A DNA stretch of 64,000 nt from JBCAWW01 sp045106675 (GCA_045106675.1 JBGCFA010000089.1:17277-81276), one strand, 5' to 3'. Shown: positions 33,598 to 42,733, counted from the stretch's first letter. The notes: generated by a model not told the origin, from the letters alone. A program made the numbers and translations.

Positions 33598-33624
33598 AGG
33601 GAGTTTTTCTCCCTTATTTTTTTG
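33598..33624 (+). terminator. Leader hairpin with T-run ahead of rimP (possible attenuator)
   Basis: AGGGAG, five T, CTCCCT, then TATTTTTTTG: a 6-bp hairpin with a strong T-run only about 15 nt after the presumed start site and just before the rimP ATG at 33628. It has the form of an intrinsic terminator in front of an operon that encodes the termination factor NusA. Confidence 0.55.
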
Positions 33625-33627
33625 TAT

Positions 33628-34116
33628 ATGCTGACAGAAGCAGTCCAGTCCATTATAGCCGAAACAGTTGCCCAAGTGAATCCAGATGCCTTTGTGGTGG
33701 ATGTATCGCTGAAAAGGGGCAAAATGAGTAGTCTTTTCGTAAGAGTCGATACTGATCAAGGTATTAGTCTTTCGGAGTGTACTAAGCTGAGTCGCAAAGT
33801 GGGTTTTGTTTTAGAGGAAGTGAGGGAGTTGGATTTCCCGTATCGCTTGGAGGTATCTTCACCAGGAATTGGATTCCCTCTAAAACTACATCGTCAGTAT
33901 ATCCAAAACATTGGTCGACACCTTTCGGTGATCAATCATGGAGGACATGAGTTGCAGGGCAAGTTGCTCGCCGTAGAGGAAGAAAGTATTACACTCGAAC
34001 CTTTTGCAGAACACAAAGGGAAAAATAAAAGTGTAAAACCAAAACCACTGATCGATGAGCCCAAACAAATTCCGTTTAGCGAAATTAAAGAGTCTAAAGT
34101 CATTATCATTTTCTAA
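33628..34116 (+). CDS. rimP: Ribosome maturation factor RimP
   Basis: I chose ATG at 33628 (MLTEAVQSIIAETVAQ); an in-frame ATG at 33595 would run through the leader hairpin. 162 residues. The segments VDVSLKRGKMSSLFVRVDTDQGISLSECTKLSRKV and YRLEVSSPGIGFPLKLHRQY are RimP hallmarks. RimP helps assemble the 30S subunit. The stop overlaps the nusA start by one base (TAATG), so the genes are coupled. Confidence 0.93.
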   Translation: MLTEAVQSIIAETVAQVNPDAFVVDVSLKRGKMSSLFVRVDTDQGISLSECTKLSRKVGFVLEEVRELDFPYRLEVSSPGIGFPLKLHRQYIQNIGRHLSVINHGGHELQGKLLAVEEESITLEPFAEHKGKNKSVKPKPLIDEPKQIPFSEIKESKVIIIF

Positions 34117-35372
34117 TGGCACGTAAAAAAGTAGTAGATACTAAAATAGACCTAGTTGAAGCGTTCACTGAGTTTTCGCGCTTCAAAAACATAGACCGAG
34201 CTACCCTAATGGGAGTATTGGAAGAGGTATTTCGTACCATGATCCGTAAAGAGTACGGTTCTGACGAAAACTTCGAAATTATTGTAAACGTCGACAAGGG
34301 AGATATTCAAGGCTTTCGCGAACGCGAAGTTGTAGAAGATTTTGACCTCGAAGACGAAACACAACAAATTCCGCTTTCAGAAGCGCTTCTGATTGATCCT
34401 GATTATGAAGTAGGAGATGACCTGGCTGAAGAGATCAACTTCTTTTCCTTTGGTCGTAAGATCGTACAGACTGCCAAGCAGACCCTTACCCAAAAGATAC
34501 GTGATCTAGAAAAAGCTACTATTGTAGCTCAATATCAAGATTTGGTAGGTACCGTCATTGTTGGCGAAGTCTATCAGGTATGGAGAAACGAAATCTTAGT
34601 CCTACATGAGGACAACGAATTGACAATGCCACGCAATGAGCAGATTCCTAAGGATCGCTTCCGCAAGGGAGATACCCTTAGAGCTGTGATTATGGAAGTC
34701 AATATGCGTAATAGTAATCCTCGGATTATTATTTCACGCTCATCTCCTCTATTTCTAGAAAAACTCTTCGAACAGGAAGTTCCTGAGATCTTTGACGGAC
34801 TGATCACTATTCGTGGTATTGTTCGTGAGCCAGGTGAGCGCGCCAAAGTAGCTGTAGAGAGCTATGATGATCGTATCGATCCAGTTGGTGCTTGTGTAGG
34901 TATGAAAGGTAGTCGTATTCATGGGATTGTCCGCGAGTTGCGGAACGAGAACATTGATGTTATTAGCTACACAAACAACTTGCAGTTGTATATCCAACGT
35001 GCATTGAGTCCCGCCAAGATATCTAGCATCAAACTAGATGAAGAAGCGGTACATGCGCAAGTGTTTCTAAAGCCCGATCAAATCTCTTTGGCGATCGGTA
35101 AAAATGGTTTAAATATCAAATTGGCCAGCAAGCTGACCAATTATCAAATAGACGTATATCGTGAATTAGATCCAGACGAAGAAGATGTCGATTTGGATGA
35201 ATTTACGGATGAAATTGAACAGTGGGTCATCGACGAGGTGAAGCGTATTGGTTGTGATACAGCCAAGAGTGTCCTATCTCTCTCTAAAGAGGAATTGGTA
35301 CGCAGAACTTCCCTTGAAGAAGAAACCATCGCTCATGTATTGAACGTGCTGAAAGCAGAATTTGACGACTAG
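34116..35372 (+). CDS. nusA: Transcription termination/antitermination protein NusA
   Basis: 418 residues: N-terminal RNA polymerase-binding domain (LVEAFTEFSRFKNIDRATLMGVLEEVF), S1 domain (GTVIVGEVYQVWRNEILVL), then KH domains (RAKVAVESYDDRIDPVGACVGMKGSRIHGIV and VFLKPDQISLAIGKNGLNIKLASKL). The acidic C-terminal tail contains one helix-hairpin module (GCDTAKSVLSLSKEEL). It modulates pausing and termination, and could act on the hairpins in its own operon leader and before infB. Confidence 0.97.
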   Translation: MARKKVVDTKIDLVEAFTEFSRFKNIDRATLMGVLEEVFRTMIRKEYGSDENFEIIVNVDKGDIQGFREREVVEDFDLEDETQQIPLSEALLIDPDYEVGDDLAEEINFFSFGRKIVQTAKQTLTQKIRDLEKATIVAQYQDLVGTVIVGEVYQVWRNEILVLHEDNELTMPRNEQIPKDRFRKGDTLRAVIMEVNMRNSNPRIIISRSSPLFLEKLFEQEVPEIFDGLITIRGIVREPGERAKVAVESYDDRIDPVGACVGMKGSRIHGIVRELRNENIDVISYTNNLQLYIQRALSPAKISSIKLDEEAVHAQVFLKPDQISLAIGKNGLNIKLASKLTNYQIDVYRELDPDEEDVDLDEFTDEIEQWVIDEVKRIGCDTAKSVLSLSKEELVRRTSLEEETIAHVLNVLKAEFDD

Positions 35373-35466
35373 AGTATATGACTATGTCTCATTCAATTAT
35401 TTTATTTGACATGTAACATATCACCTCGGCACGGATGATATTTTGAGCGGGTAAGAAATTACTCCC

Positions 35467-35508
35467 ACCTGGGATGGGCATTTGACTGTTCCCAGGTTCT
35501 TATTTTTG
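35467..35508 (+). terminator. Hairpin with T-rich tail between nusA and infB
   Basis: An 8-bp stem ACCTGGGA/TCCCAGGT (35467-35474 and 35490-35497) with a 15-nt loop, followed by TCTTATTTTTG. It lies in the 200-bp gap and could cause partial termination that lowers infB relative to nusA. Confidence 0.5.
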
Positions 35509-35572
35509 AAAAAATCAAGTATATTCACACGTAAATCGTTGGTGGATAACATATTAGCCCAAAAACCGAAGC

Positions 35573-38500
35573 ATGGCGGGAAGAAAATTTTATCGCTTAT
35601 TCAAAGTCGCTAAAGAATTAAACGTAGGGACTGGTATTCTGGTGGATCATCTACAGCAGCAGGGACATGATGTAGATAGCTCCCCTAACACCAAAATCCC
35701 TGGGGATCTCTATGATCTCCTCCTTAAGGAGTTTGCTTCCGAAAAGCTGATGAAGGAAAAGGCTGAACTTATAAATGAGCAACGTAAGCTCGAAGTTCAA
35801 TCTAACCTTAAACCTTCTAGTACTGGTATTGCTCCTGAAGCAAAGGTAGAATCACCTGAACAAGACGCTGTCTCCGCAGATCAACTACGGAGCAATCTTA
35901 CTTCGGGTGCTACCCCAAGACGTCGTACTGAGGCCCCTGCTACTCCACCCCCACCCGTTGCTAAGGTAGAAACCCCTACTCCTACTCCCTCTAAACCGGA
36001 AGAAAAGCCTCAGGTAGAAACTCCCATCGAACCACCAAAGGTTCAAGCAAAAGAGGAGCCGCCTAAGGAAGATCCAAATACAGGAGGACTTAAGGTATTG
36101 GGCAAAATCGACCTTAACGAATTAAAAAAGGGAGGCAAAAAAGCACCAGAGAAACCTAAAGCAGAACAAAGCCCTGCACCGGTCAAAGAAACACCTAAGG
36201 CACCTCCTGCGCCTAAGCCAGAGCCCAAACCCGAACCAGTTGCGGAACAAAAGCCCCAACCAAAGGTAGAAGAGGTTAAAAAGCCTGTTGCGCCAGAGAA
36301 ACCGAAGCAGGTAGTTGAAGCGAAAACTAAACCGAAGGTTGAAGAGGTAAAAACAGAATCAGCTCCTGTAGCTAAGAAAGAAACACCTCAGGCTCCTAAA
36401 AAAGCCCCTATAGAAGCAGAAAAGAAGCCAGAAACTCCCGCAAAGGAGGATGCTGCTCCTGAAGAGGAAGAAATCATGCGCGCAGGTGATCGAACACCTG
36501 AGCTATCAGGACTCAAAGTCCTCGGCAAGATCGAATTGCCAGGCATGAGGCCCAAAAAGAAAGATGACGCCAAGAAAACGGCTGATAATAAATCCGGAGA
36601 CGGAGAGGCTGACGGAGATGCGAAGAAAAAGCGTCGTCGTCGTCGTAAACGTAAACGCAACCCTGCTGTCAAAGAGGATGTTGCAAACAAAGACAACGCA
36701 GCCAACAAAGGAGCTGCTAGTCGCGGTGGCAAAAAAGAGAAGCCTACGCAAAAAGAAGTCGATGCTTCTATCCGTAATACCCTGTCTCAAATGGGCAAAA
36801 GCCCATCACGTAATCGCCAGCGTTTACGCCGTGCCAAACGTGATGACGCCGCCCAACGTCGTGAGATGCAGGCACAGGAGGATCTAGAACTGGAACGCGT
36901 ACTAGACCTAACAGAATTTATCACAGCAAATGAATTTGCTGACCTGTTAGAAGTACCCGTGAATGAGATTATCAAAAAGTCCTTTGAGCTAGGGAACATG
37001 ATCTCGATCAACCAGCGTCTCGATGCTGAACTTCTCTCGATCATTGCTGAAGAATATGGTTATGAAGCCAACTTCGTCGATGTAACCGAGCAAGAATTCG
37101 AATTTGAAGATGAGGCTGATGCACCAGAAGACCTCAAAGCTCGTAACCCAATCATTACGGTGATGGGACACGTTGACCACGGTAAAACAACCCTTCTTGA
37201 CAACCTGCGCAAAGCTAACGTTACCGCAGGGGAAGCAGGAGGTATCACCCAGCACATCGGTGCATATGAGGTGGTATTGAGTAGTGGAAGACACGTAACT
37301 TTCCTTGATACTCCCGGTCACGAAGCCTTTACCGCCATGCGTGCTCGTGGTGCAAAAGCAACTGACCTCGCGATCATTGTGATCTCCTCTGATGATGCAG
37401 TGATGCCTCAGACCAAGGAGGCAATCAATCACTCCCAAGCAGCGGAAGTGCCAATGATCTTCGCCTTCAATAAGATTGATAAAGCAGGAGCCGACCCAGA
37501 ACGTATCAAAGGGCAGCTTTCAGAAATGAATATCTTGGTCGAAGATTGGGGCGGTAAGTTCCAATCCCAAGAAATCTCGGCTCTCAAAGGCCAAGGCGTT
37601 GAAGATCTACTCGAAAAAGTAATCCTTGAAGCCGATATCCTTGACCTCAAAGCCAATCCAGATCGCCGTTCACTCGGTGTCGTAATTGAGTCTCGGATTG
37701 ATAAAGGTCGCGGTAATGTAGTTACCCTGCTCGTGCAGAACGGTACCCTCAAAGTCGGAGACGAGCTAGTAGCCGGTATTCATTACGGTAAGGTTCGTGC
37801 CTTGATCAACCAAAACGGAGAACGTGTCAAGGAAGCAGGACCAGCTATGCCTGTACAGGTATTGGGTCTTAATGGTCTGCCTACTGCTGGTGATAAATTC
37901 CACGTATTTGAAGATGGTAGCAAAGCTCGTGATATCGCTCAGAAACGTAGTGAGCTTTACCGTGAGCAGCAATTCCGTCATACCAAGCATATTACACTAG
38001 AGGAGATTACTCGTCGCCGCGCGATCGGAAACTTCAAAGAACTCAACATTATCATTCGTGGTGATGTAGATGGTTCGGTCGAAGCCCTCGCAGGTTCCTT
38101 GTTAAAACTCTCTACTGAAGAGGTACAGGTCAACATCATCACCAAAGGCGTTGGTGCCATTAGTGAAGCAGATGTAAACCTTGCCATTGCTTCGGAAGCC
38201 GTAATCTTGGCCTTCAACGTTCGTCCAAATGCACAGGCTCGCGGCCTTGCCGAACGCGAAGAAATAGATATCCGGACCTATAGCGTCATCTACGATGCCA
38301 TCAATGATGTCAAGGATGCACTCGAAGGTTTGCTTTCACCAGAACTCAAAGAAGAAATTTTGGGTACTGCCGAAGTAAGAGAAGCTTTCAAAGTTACCAA
38401 GGTGGGTATGGTCGCAGGTTGTTATGCAACTAGTGGCAAGATTACCAAAAACGATCCAGTACGTGTTATTCGTGAGGGCGTCGTAATTCACCAAGGTAAG

Positions 38501-38653
38501 CTCAACTCTCTCAAACGCTACAAAGATGACGTCAAAGATGTCAACAATGGCTATGAGTTCGGTTGTATGGTTGATAACTACAGCGATATCCAAACCGGTG
38601 ATGTGATTGAATCGTTCCGTGTTAGGGAAGTCAAGCGTAAACTGGGTGCATGA
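35573..38653 (+). CDS. infB: Translation initiation factor IF-2
   Basis: 1026 residues. N-terminal IF2-N module (FYRLFKVAKELNVGTGILVDHLQQQG), then a long Pro/Lys/Glu/Ala-rich linker (about residues 80-410) with a basic KKKRRRRRKRKRNP block. The G domain follows: GHVDHGKTTLLD (G1), DTPGHEAF (G3), FNKIDKAGADP (G4), SALKGQG (G5). Domains II-IV complete the C-terminus. It places initiator tRNA on the ribosome. The linker is long but typical of Bacteroidota IF-2. Its stop overlaps the nif3 start (ATGA). One hexamer-hairpin-like site at 38242-38258 codes the conserved R-G-L-A-E-R-E. Confidence 0.98.
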   Translation: MAGRKFYRLFKVAKELNVGTGILVDHLQQQGHDVDSSPNTKIPGDLYDLLLKEFASEKLMKEKAELINEQRKLEVQSNLKPSSTGIAPEAKVESPEQDAVSADQLRSNLTSGATPRRRTEAPATPPPPVAKVETPTPTPSKPEEKPQVETPIEPPKVQAKEEPPKEDPNTGGLKVLGKIDLNELKKGGKKAPEKPKAEQSPAPVKETPKAPPAPKPEPKPEPVAEQKPQPKVEEVKKPVAPEKPKQVVEAKTKPKVEEVKTESAPVAKKETPQAPKKAPIEAEKKPETPAKEDAAPEEEEIMRAGDRTPELSGLKVLGKIELPGMRPKKKDDAKKTADNKSGDGEADGDAKKKRRRRRKRKRNPAVKEDVANKDNAANKGAASRGGKKEKPTQKEVDASIRNTLSQMGKSPSRNRQRLRRAKRDDAAQRREMQAQEDLELERVLDLTEFITANEFADLLEVPVNEIIKKSFELGNMISINQRLDAELLSIIAEEYGYEANFVDVTEQEFEFEDEADAPEDLKARNPIITVMGHVDHGKTTLLDNLRKANVTAGEAGGITQHIGAYEVVLSSGRHVTFLDTPGHEAFTAMRARGAKATDLAIIVISSDDAVMPQTKEAINHSQAAEVPMIFAFNKIDKAGADPERIKGQLSEMNILVEDWGGKFQSQEISALKGQGVEDLLEKVILEADILDLKANPDRRSLGVVIESRIDKGRGNVVTLLVQNGTLKVGDELVAGIHYGKVRALINQNGERVKEAGPAMPVQVLGLNGLPTAGDKFHVFEDGSKARDIAQKRSELYREQQFRHTKHITLEEITRRRAIGNFKELNIIIRGDVDGSVEALAGSLLKLSTEEVQVNIITKGVGAISEADVNLAIASEAVILAFNVRPNAQARGLAEREEIDIRTYSVIYDAINDVKDALEGLLSPELKEEILGTAEVREAFKVTKVGMVAGCYATSGKITKNDPVRVIREGVVIHQGKLNSLKRYKDDVKDVNNGYEFGCMVDNYSDIQTGDVIESFRVREVKRKLGA

Positions 38654-39441
38654 TCGTAAAGGATATTGCCGATGTACTAGAGGCTTGGGCGCCTCCTCCG
38701 ATTGCGGAATCGTATGACAATGTCGGTCTCTTGGTGGGTAATCCCCAACAAGAAGTCACAGGTGTATTGATAAACCTGGACATGACTGAAGACGTAATAC
38801 AGGAGGCCCTAGATAAAAATATCAACCTCATCATCGCGCACCATCCAATTTGGTTTGGCGCTCGCAAACGCCTCAATGGAGAGGACTATGTGAGTCGCAC
38901 AATCATCGCTGCGGTAAAACATGATATAGCGCTCTATGCCTGCCATACCAATTTGGACAATGTCAGAGATGGAGTTAATCAACGAATAGCGGAAAAATTG
39001 GGACTGGAGAAAATTGATTTTCTTCGTCCCAAATCCGCAAGACCAGGAGAGACGATCTATGGGTCAGGGATGATTGGTTTTTTACCAGAGCCCTTACTTA
39101 AGATGGATTTCCTAGCCTTGGTCAAAGAAACATTTGCTTGTGGAGGGATCCGTTACGCGGATAGCGTAAAAGAAACAATCCACAAAGTAGCCGTTTGCGG
39201 CGGAGCAGGTAGTTTTTTGACCCGCGATGCGGAACAGGCAGGTGCAGATGCGTTAGTAACCGCAGACATCACCTACCATAAGTTCTTCGACAGTGAAGGT
39301 AAGTTCTTACTCATGGATATTGGACACTATGAGTCTGAGCAATTTACCTCAGAACTGATACATGAATATTTGTCCAAAAAATTTCCTAAATTTGCGCTCC
39401 ATTTGTCAGCGCAGCGGACTAATCCCGTCCGTTATTTTTAA
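38650..39441 (+). CDS. Nif3-like dinuclear metal centre protein (YbgI/YqfO family)
   Basis: 263 residues starting MIVKDIADVLEAWAPPPIAESYDNVGLLVGN, the standard Nif3 opening. Metal ligands are visible in IIAHHPIWF, ACHTNLDNV, and the C-terminal LMDIGHYESEQF. It lacks the CutA-like insert that lengthens many Bacteroidota homologues to about 365 residues, so it is the short, YbgI-sized form. The enzymatic activity of the family is unsettled. The start overlaps the infB stop by 4 bp. Confidence 0.9.
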   Translation: MIVKDIADVLEAWAPPPIAESYDNVGLLVGNPQQEVTGVLINLDMTEDVIQEALDKNINLIIAHHPIWFGARKRLNGEDYVSRTIIAAVKHDIALYACHTNLDNVRDGVNQRIAEKLGLEKIDFLRPKSARPGETIYGSGMIGFLPEPLLKMDFLALVKETFACGGIRYADSVKETIHKVAVCGGAGSFLTRDAEQAGADALVTADITYHKFFDSEGKFLLMDIGHYESEQFTSELIHEYLSKKFPKFALHLSAQRTNPVRYF

Positions 39442-39477
39442 CCGCTTTTCAGCTTACAAACCATTTACAATTAGCAT

Positions 39478-40233
39478 ATGGATAATCCTGTTGTCGAACG
39501 ACTGAGAGCACTTTCTCTCCTACAGGTCTTGGACTCTAAGTTGGATGAAATCTTCCGCCTTCGCGGTTCTCTACCTGAAGAAGTAAGCGATCTTGAGGAT
39601 GACCTCGAAGGTCTTGTCAACCGTAAGACTCGTATTCAGGAAGATATTGATCGTCTCAAAGGAGAAATCAGTACCCGCAAAGCCAGAATCGAAGAGTTCA
39701 CTGGGCAAATCAAGAAATATGAGGAGCAGCAGATGAACGTGAAGAACAATCGTGAATACGAGGCCCTTCGCAAAGAGATTGAATATGCCAATCTTGAGAT
39801 CCTAACTTCTGAAAAGAAGATTCGCCAGTTTGGTGAGCAGATCGAACAAAAAGAAGATCTCCATACTCAAACTGCTGGACAGGTAGATAATAAGAAAGAA
39901 GAACTCGAGGAAAAGAAAAAAGAACTCGAAGTCATTATCGCCGAAACGGAAAAAGAAGAGGCTCGCTTCAATAAAGAGATAGAAAAGGCTTCCGGCAATA
40001 TTGCTGAACGCTACCTCAATGGCTATCGCAAGATCCGTAAAAACATGCGCAATGGCCTTGCCGTTGTAGCTGTAGACCGTGATGCTTGTGGTGGATGTTT
40101 TTCTATCATCCCTCCTCAAGTACGTATTGAACTCAAACAACGCACCCGGATGGCTCACTGTGAGAACTGTGGCCGTATCCTAGTTGATGATACCTTCTTT
40201 GATGAAGCGCGGGAAACTATTCCTACTAAATAG
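39478..40233 (+). CDS. Coiled-coil zinc ribbon protein (C4-type, CT398/PF02591-like)
   Basis: 251 residues. A long coiled coil (about residues 30-185) rich in Glu and Lys is followed by a C4 zinc ribbon: ACGGCFSIIPPQ and AHCENCGRILVDD. This architecture is common and nearly always encoded beside nif3, as here (36 bp gap). It has been suggested to be a nucleic-acid-binding or secretion-linked chaperone; the function is not settled. Confidence 0.88.
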   Translation: MDNPVVERLRALSLLQVLDSKLDEIFRLRGSLPEEVSDLEDDLEGLVNRKTRIQEDIDRLKGEISTRKARIEEFTGQIKKYEEQQMNVKNNREYEALRKEIEYANLEILTSEKKIRQFGEQIEQKEDLHTQTAGQVDNKKEELEEKKKELEVIIAETEKEEARFNKEIEKASGNIAERYLNGYRKIRKNMRNGLAVVAVDRDACGGCFSIIPPQVRIELKQRTRMAHCENCGRILVDDTFFDEARETIPTK

Positions 40234-40310
40234 TCAGAGAACATATTTGAAGGTGGCCACCAGGGACTCCGGTCTGTGGTGGCCATATATTTTTTATCCT
40301 GCTCCCTTTC

Positions 40311-41819
40311 ATGCTTAGGCTCCTTACAGGAACGCTCATCCTGATCTGCCTGCTCTGTTGTAATTCTTCTTTACTGGCCCAAACTAAATCCTCCGAAACC
40401 ACCCGTGGGGAAATAGAACTTGCTATCCTCAATCTTCAATTTGAACGGGCAAGCAACCAATTGCATCAGCTCTCCTCCTCGCCAGCGCATGCCGCTTATT
40501 ATCGTCTTAGTATCTCCGTTTATCAATTTCTAGCGACCCAAGACAATCAGTATTTTCGCCAGATGAGGAGCAACTGGAAAACTTACGAGGGGATTATTGA
40601 AAAGCTATCAGATACTGATCCACAAAAGCGCTTACTCCTAGCAGAGATTCATTGCAAAAGGGCTGCCGTCGAGTTCCTCAAAGAAAACTACTTTACCGCT
40701 GTACAATATGCTCGTAGTGGCCGCAATTACGCCATTGAACAGGCCAAACTCTTTCCACAAGATCCTGCAATCAACAAAGTCTTAGGTGTTTTCAACGCCA
40801 TGTTTGGGGCGGTTCCCTCTCGCTACCTTTGGCTAACCGAGACGCTTGGTTATGAAGGAGACGTTCAACAAGGTTTGAAACAACTCAGTCTCGCGTCTCA
40901 AAGTAAAGAAGGCTTCATGATCATAGAAGCAGATCTCTTTGCGAGTTATATCGAAAAAATCATGCTCAATCAGAGTCAGGCTGCGCTAGAACGCTTGATC
41001 TCGACCCGCAAAACCAAAGGTAAATCAGCCGTAGTGGATTATTTTTCTGCGCTGGCTTATATGCAAAATAAGCAGACAGAGAAAGCACTGGTCTTACTAC
41101 AAAACCAAATCGCGACCACTGATTTAGAGCGCCTTAAAATGCCTTACTGGGACTATCAATTAGCTAAGGCCTACTATTATCGAGGCAATTATGCCCAAGC
41201 ATATCCTTATTTCAAACGATTTTTAGAGACCTATAAGGGCGCGCTTTTTCGCACAGATGCTTGCTTTAGATTGGGCATGTCCTACACTCTCAATGGCGCA
41301 GATACTCAAGGTAGAAGATATTTTGAGCTGATCAATAGCGGAGAGGATTCAGGTTTTGACCAAGATGAATACGCAGCTCATTTAGCCAAACGTTTTGAAC
41401 AAAACACTCCAAGCAAAGCCTTAAAAGACTTATTTAGAGCTCGCAACTACTACGACGGAGGATATTTTAGTAAAGCAGAGGCATTACTATTGGCATTGGA
41501 GCAAAAGAGTTTAGACCTAAACGCAGAAGAACGGACTGAACTCCGCTATCGTCTCGGCAGATTATATCATGCCCAAAATCTGCTTAGCAAAGCCCAGACT
41601 TACTATGAAGCAAGTGCCCAAGAATCCGTAGAGGAGCAAAAGTGGTTGCAAGCATATGCTCAATATTATCTCGGCGAAATCGCTTTTAGTAAAGCTTTAC
41701 TCCCTCAAGCACGCGAATATTATGAGGCCGCTCTAGCCTATGATGATTATTGGTATCAGAGTGGGTTGGAAAACCGTTGTAAGTCCCGCTTGAGTGAAAT
41801 GAAATCAAGAGCAAAGTGA
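40311..41819 (+). CDS. Secreted or periplasmic TPR-repeat protein
   Basis: 502 residues with a signal peptide (MLRLLTGTLILICLLCCNSS, then LLAQ). The chain is a series of helical hairpins with TPR character, clearest in LAKAYYYRGNYAQAYPYFKRF, RLGMSYTLNGADTQGRRYFE, YRLGRLYHAQNLLSKAQTYYE and YLGEIAFSKALLPQAREYYE. It is probably a periplasmic scaffold; no enzymatic motif is seen. It lies at the end of the rimP run, about 80 bp after the zinc ribbon gene. A perfect hexamer-hairpin copy starts 7 bp after its stop. Confidence 0.75.
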   Translation: MLRLLTGTLILICLLCCNSSLLAQTKSSETTRGEIELAILNLQFERASNQLHQLSSSPAHAAYYRLSISVYQFLATQDNQYFRQMRSNWKTYEGIIEKLSDTDPQKRLLLAEIHCKRAAVEFLKENYFTAVQYARSGRNYAIEQAKLFPQDPAINKVLGVFNAMFGAVPSRYLWLTETLGYEGDVQQGLKQLSLASQSKEGFMIIEADLFASYIEKIMLNQSQAALERLISTRKTKGKSAVVDYFSALAYMQNKQTEKALVLLQNQIATTDLERLKMPYWDYQLAKAYYYRGNYAQAYPYFKRFLETYKGALFRTDACFRLGMSYTLNGADTQGRRYFELINSGEDSGFDQDEYAAHLAKRFEQNTPSKALKDLFRARNYYDGGYFSKAEALLLALEQKSLDLNAEERTELRYRLGRLYHAQNLLSKAQTYYEASAQESVEEQKWLQAYAQYYLGEIAFSKALLPQAREYYEAALAYDDYWYQSGLENRCKSRLSEMKSRAK

Positions 41820-41825
41820 TCTTAG

Positions 41826-41842
41826 CCGCTTCGCGGAACGTT
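41826..41842 (+). repeat. Hexamer-hairpin motif copy: CCGC/TTC/GCGG + AACGTT
   Basis: A perfect stem starting 7 bp after the TPR gene stop, in the 96-bp convergent gap. A second copy (41894) sits on the other side of the same gap. Confidence 0.7.
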
Positions 41843-41893
41843 TCGCATCAACAGATCACGGACTTATAAATTCATTAGGCTGAGATGATTTCT

Positions 41894-41910
41894 AGCGTTC
41901 TGCGAAGCAG
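41894..41910 (-). repeat. Hexamer-hairpin motif copy: AGCGTT + CTGC/GAA/GCAG
   Basis: A perfect compensated stem just after the sirtuin gene stop. With the copy at 41826 it forms a head-to-head pair between convergent genes. Confidence 0.7.
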
Positions 41911-41915
41911 TAATC

Positions 41916-42608
41916 CTAAGCAGTCCCTCCCGAAGCCAACTGCTCCACTAAAAGTGGAACGCCAATGGAAGCCGGTTCCTCGATAAACACGACATTGTCT
42001 AATCCATATAACTCGGGTTTGTGGGGATCGACCACGTAGATCGGGATGCCAAATGGAGCGTACTCCACCAAAGTATTGGCTGGATAAACCACGAGAGAAG
42101 TGCCGACGATCAGCACGATATCTGCTTTTGCCATCAATTGGGCCGCTTCTACAATCTTGGGGACGGACTCGCCAAACCATACAATGTGAGGTCGCAATTG
42201 CCCGCCATCAGGGGCGAGGTCTCCCAATTGAATATCGTCTTCAGTCTCGACCACATAGTTTTCGTTGGTCACCGAACGTACTTTATTGAGTTCTCCGTGG
42301 AGATGAAGCACACGAGTTGAACCCGCCCTTTCATGTAGATTATCTACATTTTGGGTGATGATTTGCACATTGAAATGCTTTTCCAATTCGACTAAAGCAT
42401 GATGCCCTGCATTAGGTTGGGCCTCACGGGCTTGGGCTCGCCTTTCGTTGTAAAAGCGTAACACCAATTCGGGATTACGTGCAAATCCTTGGGGCGAAGC
42501 GACTTCCGTAACTTCATGGCCTTCCCACAATCCACCAGCACCGCGAAAGGTTTTCAAACCACTCTCAGCACTGATACCTGCTCCCGTCAATACAACGATC
42601 TCTCTCAT
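41916..42608 (-). CDS. Sir2 family NAD-dependent protein deacylase (CobB-like)
   Basis: 230 residues. Sirtuin motifs: VLTGAGISAESGLKTFRGAGGLW (NAD site), TQNVDNLHERAG (catalytic core), HLHGEL with the catalytic His, PHIVWFGE, and IVGTSLVVYPAN. It removes acyl groups from lysines using NAD. The zinc-binding Cys residues normally found after HLHGEL are missing: the stretch reads NKVRSVTNENYV and no CxxC pair follows. I recall Bacteroidota sirtuins of this zinc-less type, so this is probably normal for the group. Confidence 0.88.
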   Translation of the reverse strand: MREIVVLTGAGISAESGLKTFRGAGGLWEGHEVTEVASPQGFARNPELVLRFYNERRAQAREAQPNAGHHALVELEKHFNVQIITQNVDNLHERAGSTRVLHLHGELNKVRSVTNENYVVETEDDIQLGDLAPDGGQLRPHIVWFGESVPKIVEAAQLMAKADIVLIVGTSLVVYPANTLVEYAPFGIPIYVVDPHKPELYGLDNVVFIEEPASIGVPLLVEQLASGGTA

Positions 42609-42677
42609 TTCATCAATCTTTAGCTTTACATATATACTAAATTTTTACAATTAGCCTAGCTAAAAGATAAAGCAAAA

Positions 42678-42700
42678 CCGTTCCCCAAAGGGGGAACGGC
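42678..42700 (-). terminator. Strong terminator after the receiver-kinase gene
   Basis: A long stem around CCGTTCCCC/GGGGAACGG with an AAAG loop, followed on the minus strand by TTTTGC and further T-rich sequence. It also contains CGTT and AACG on the two outer flanks, making it look like a doubled hexamer-hairpin. Confidence 0.75.
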
Positions 42701-42733
42701 AACATAAAAAGTCATCTAAATGAGGGAAAAAAG

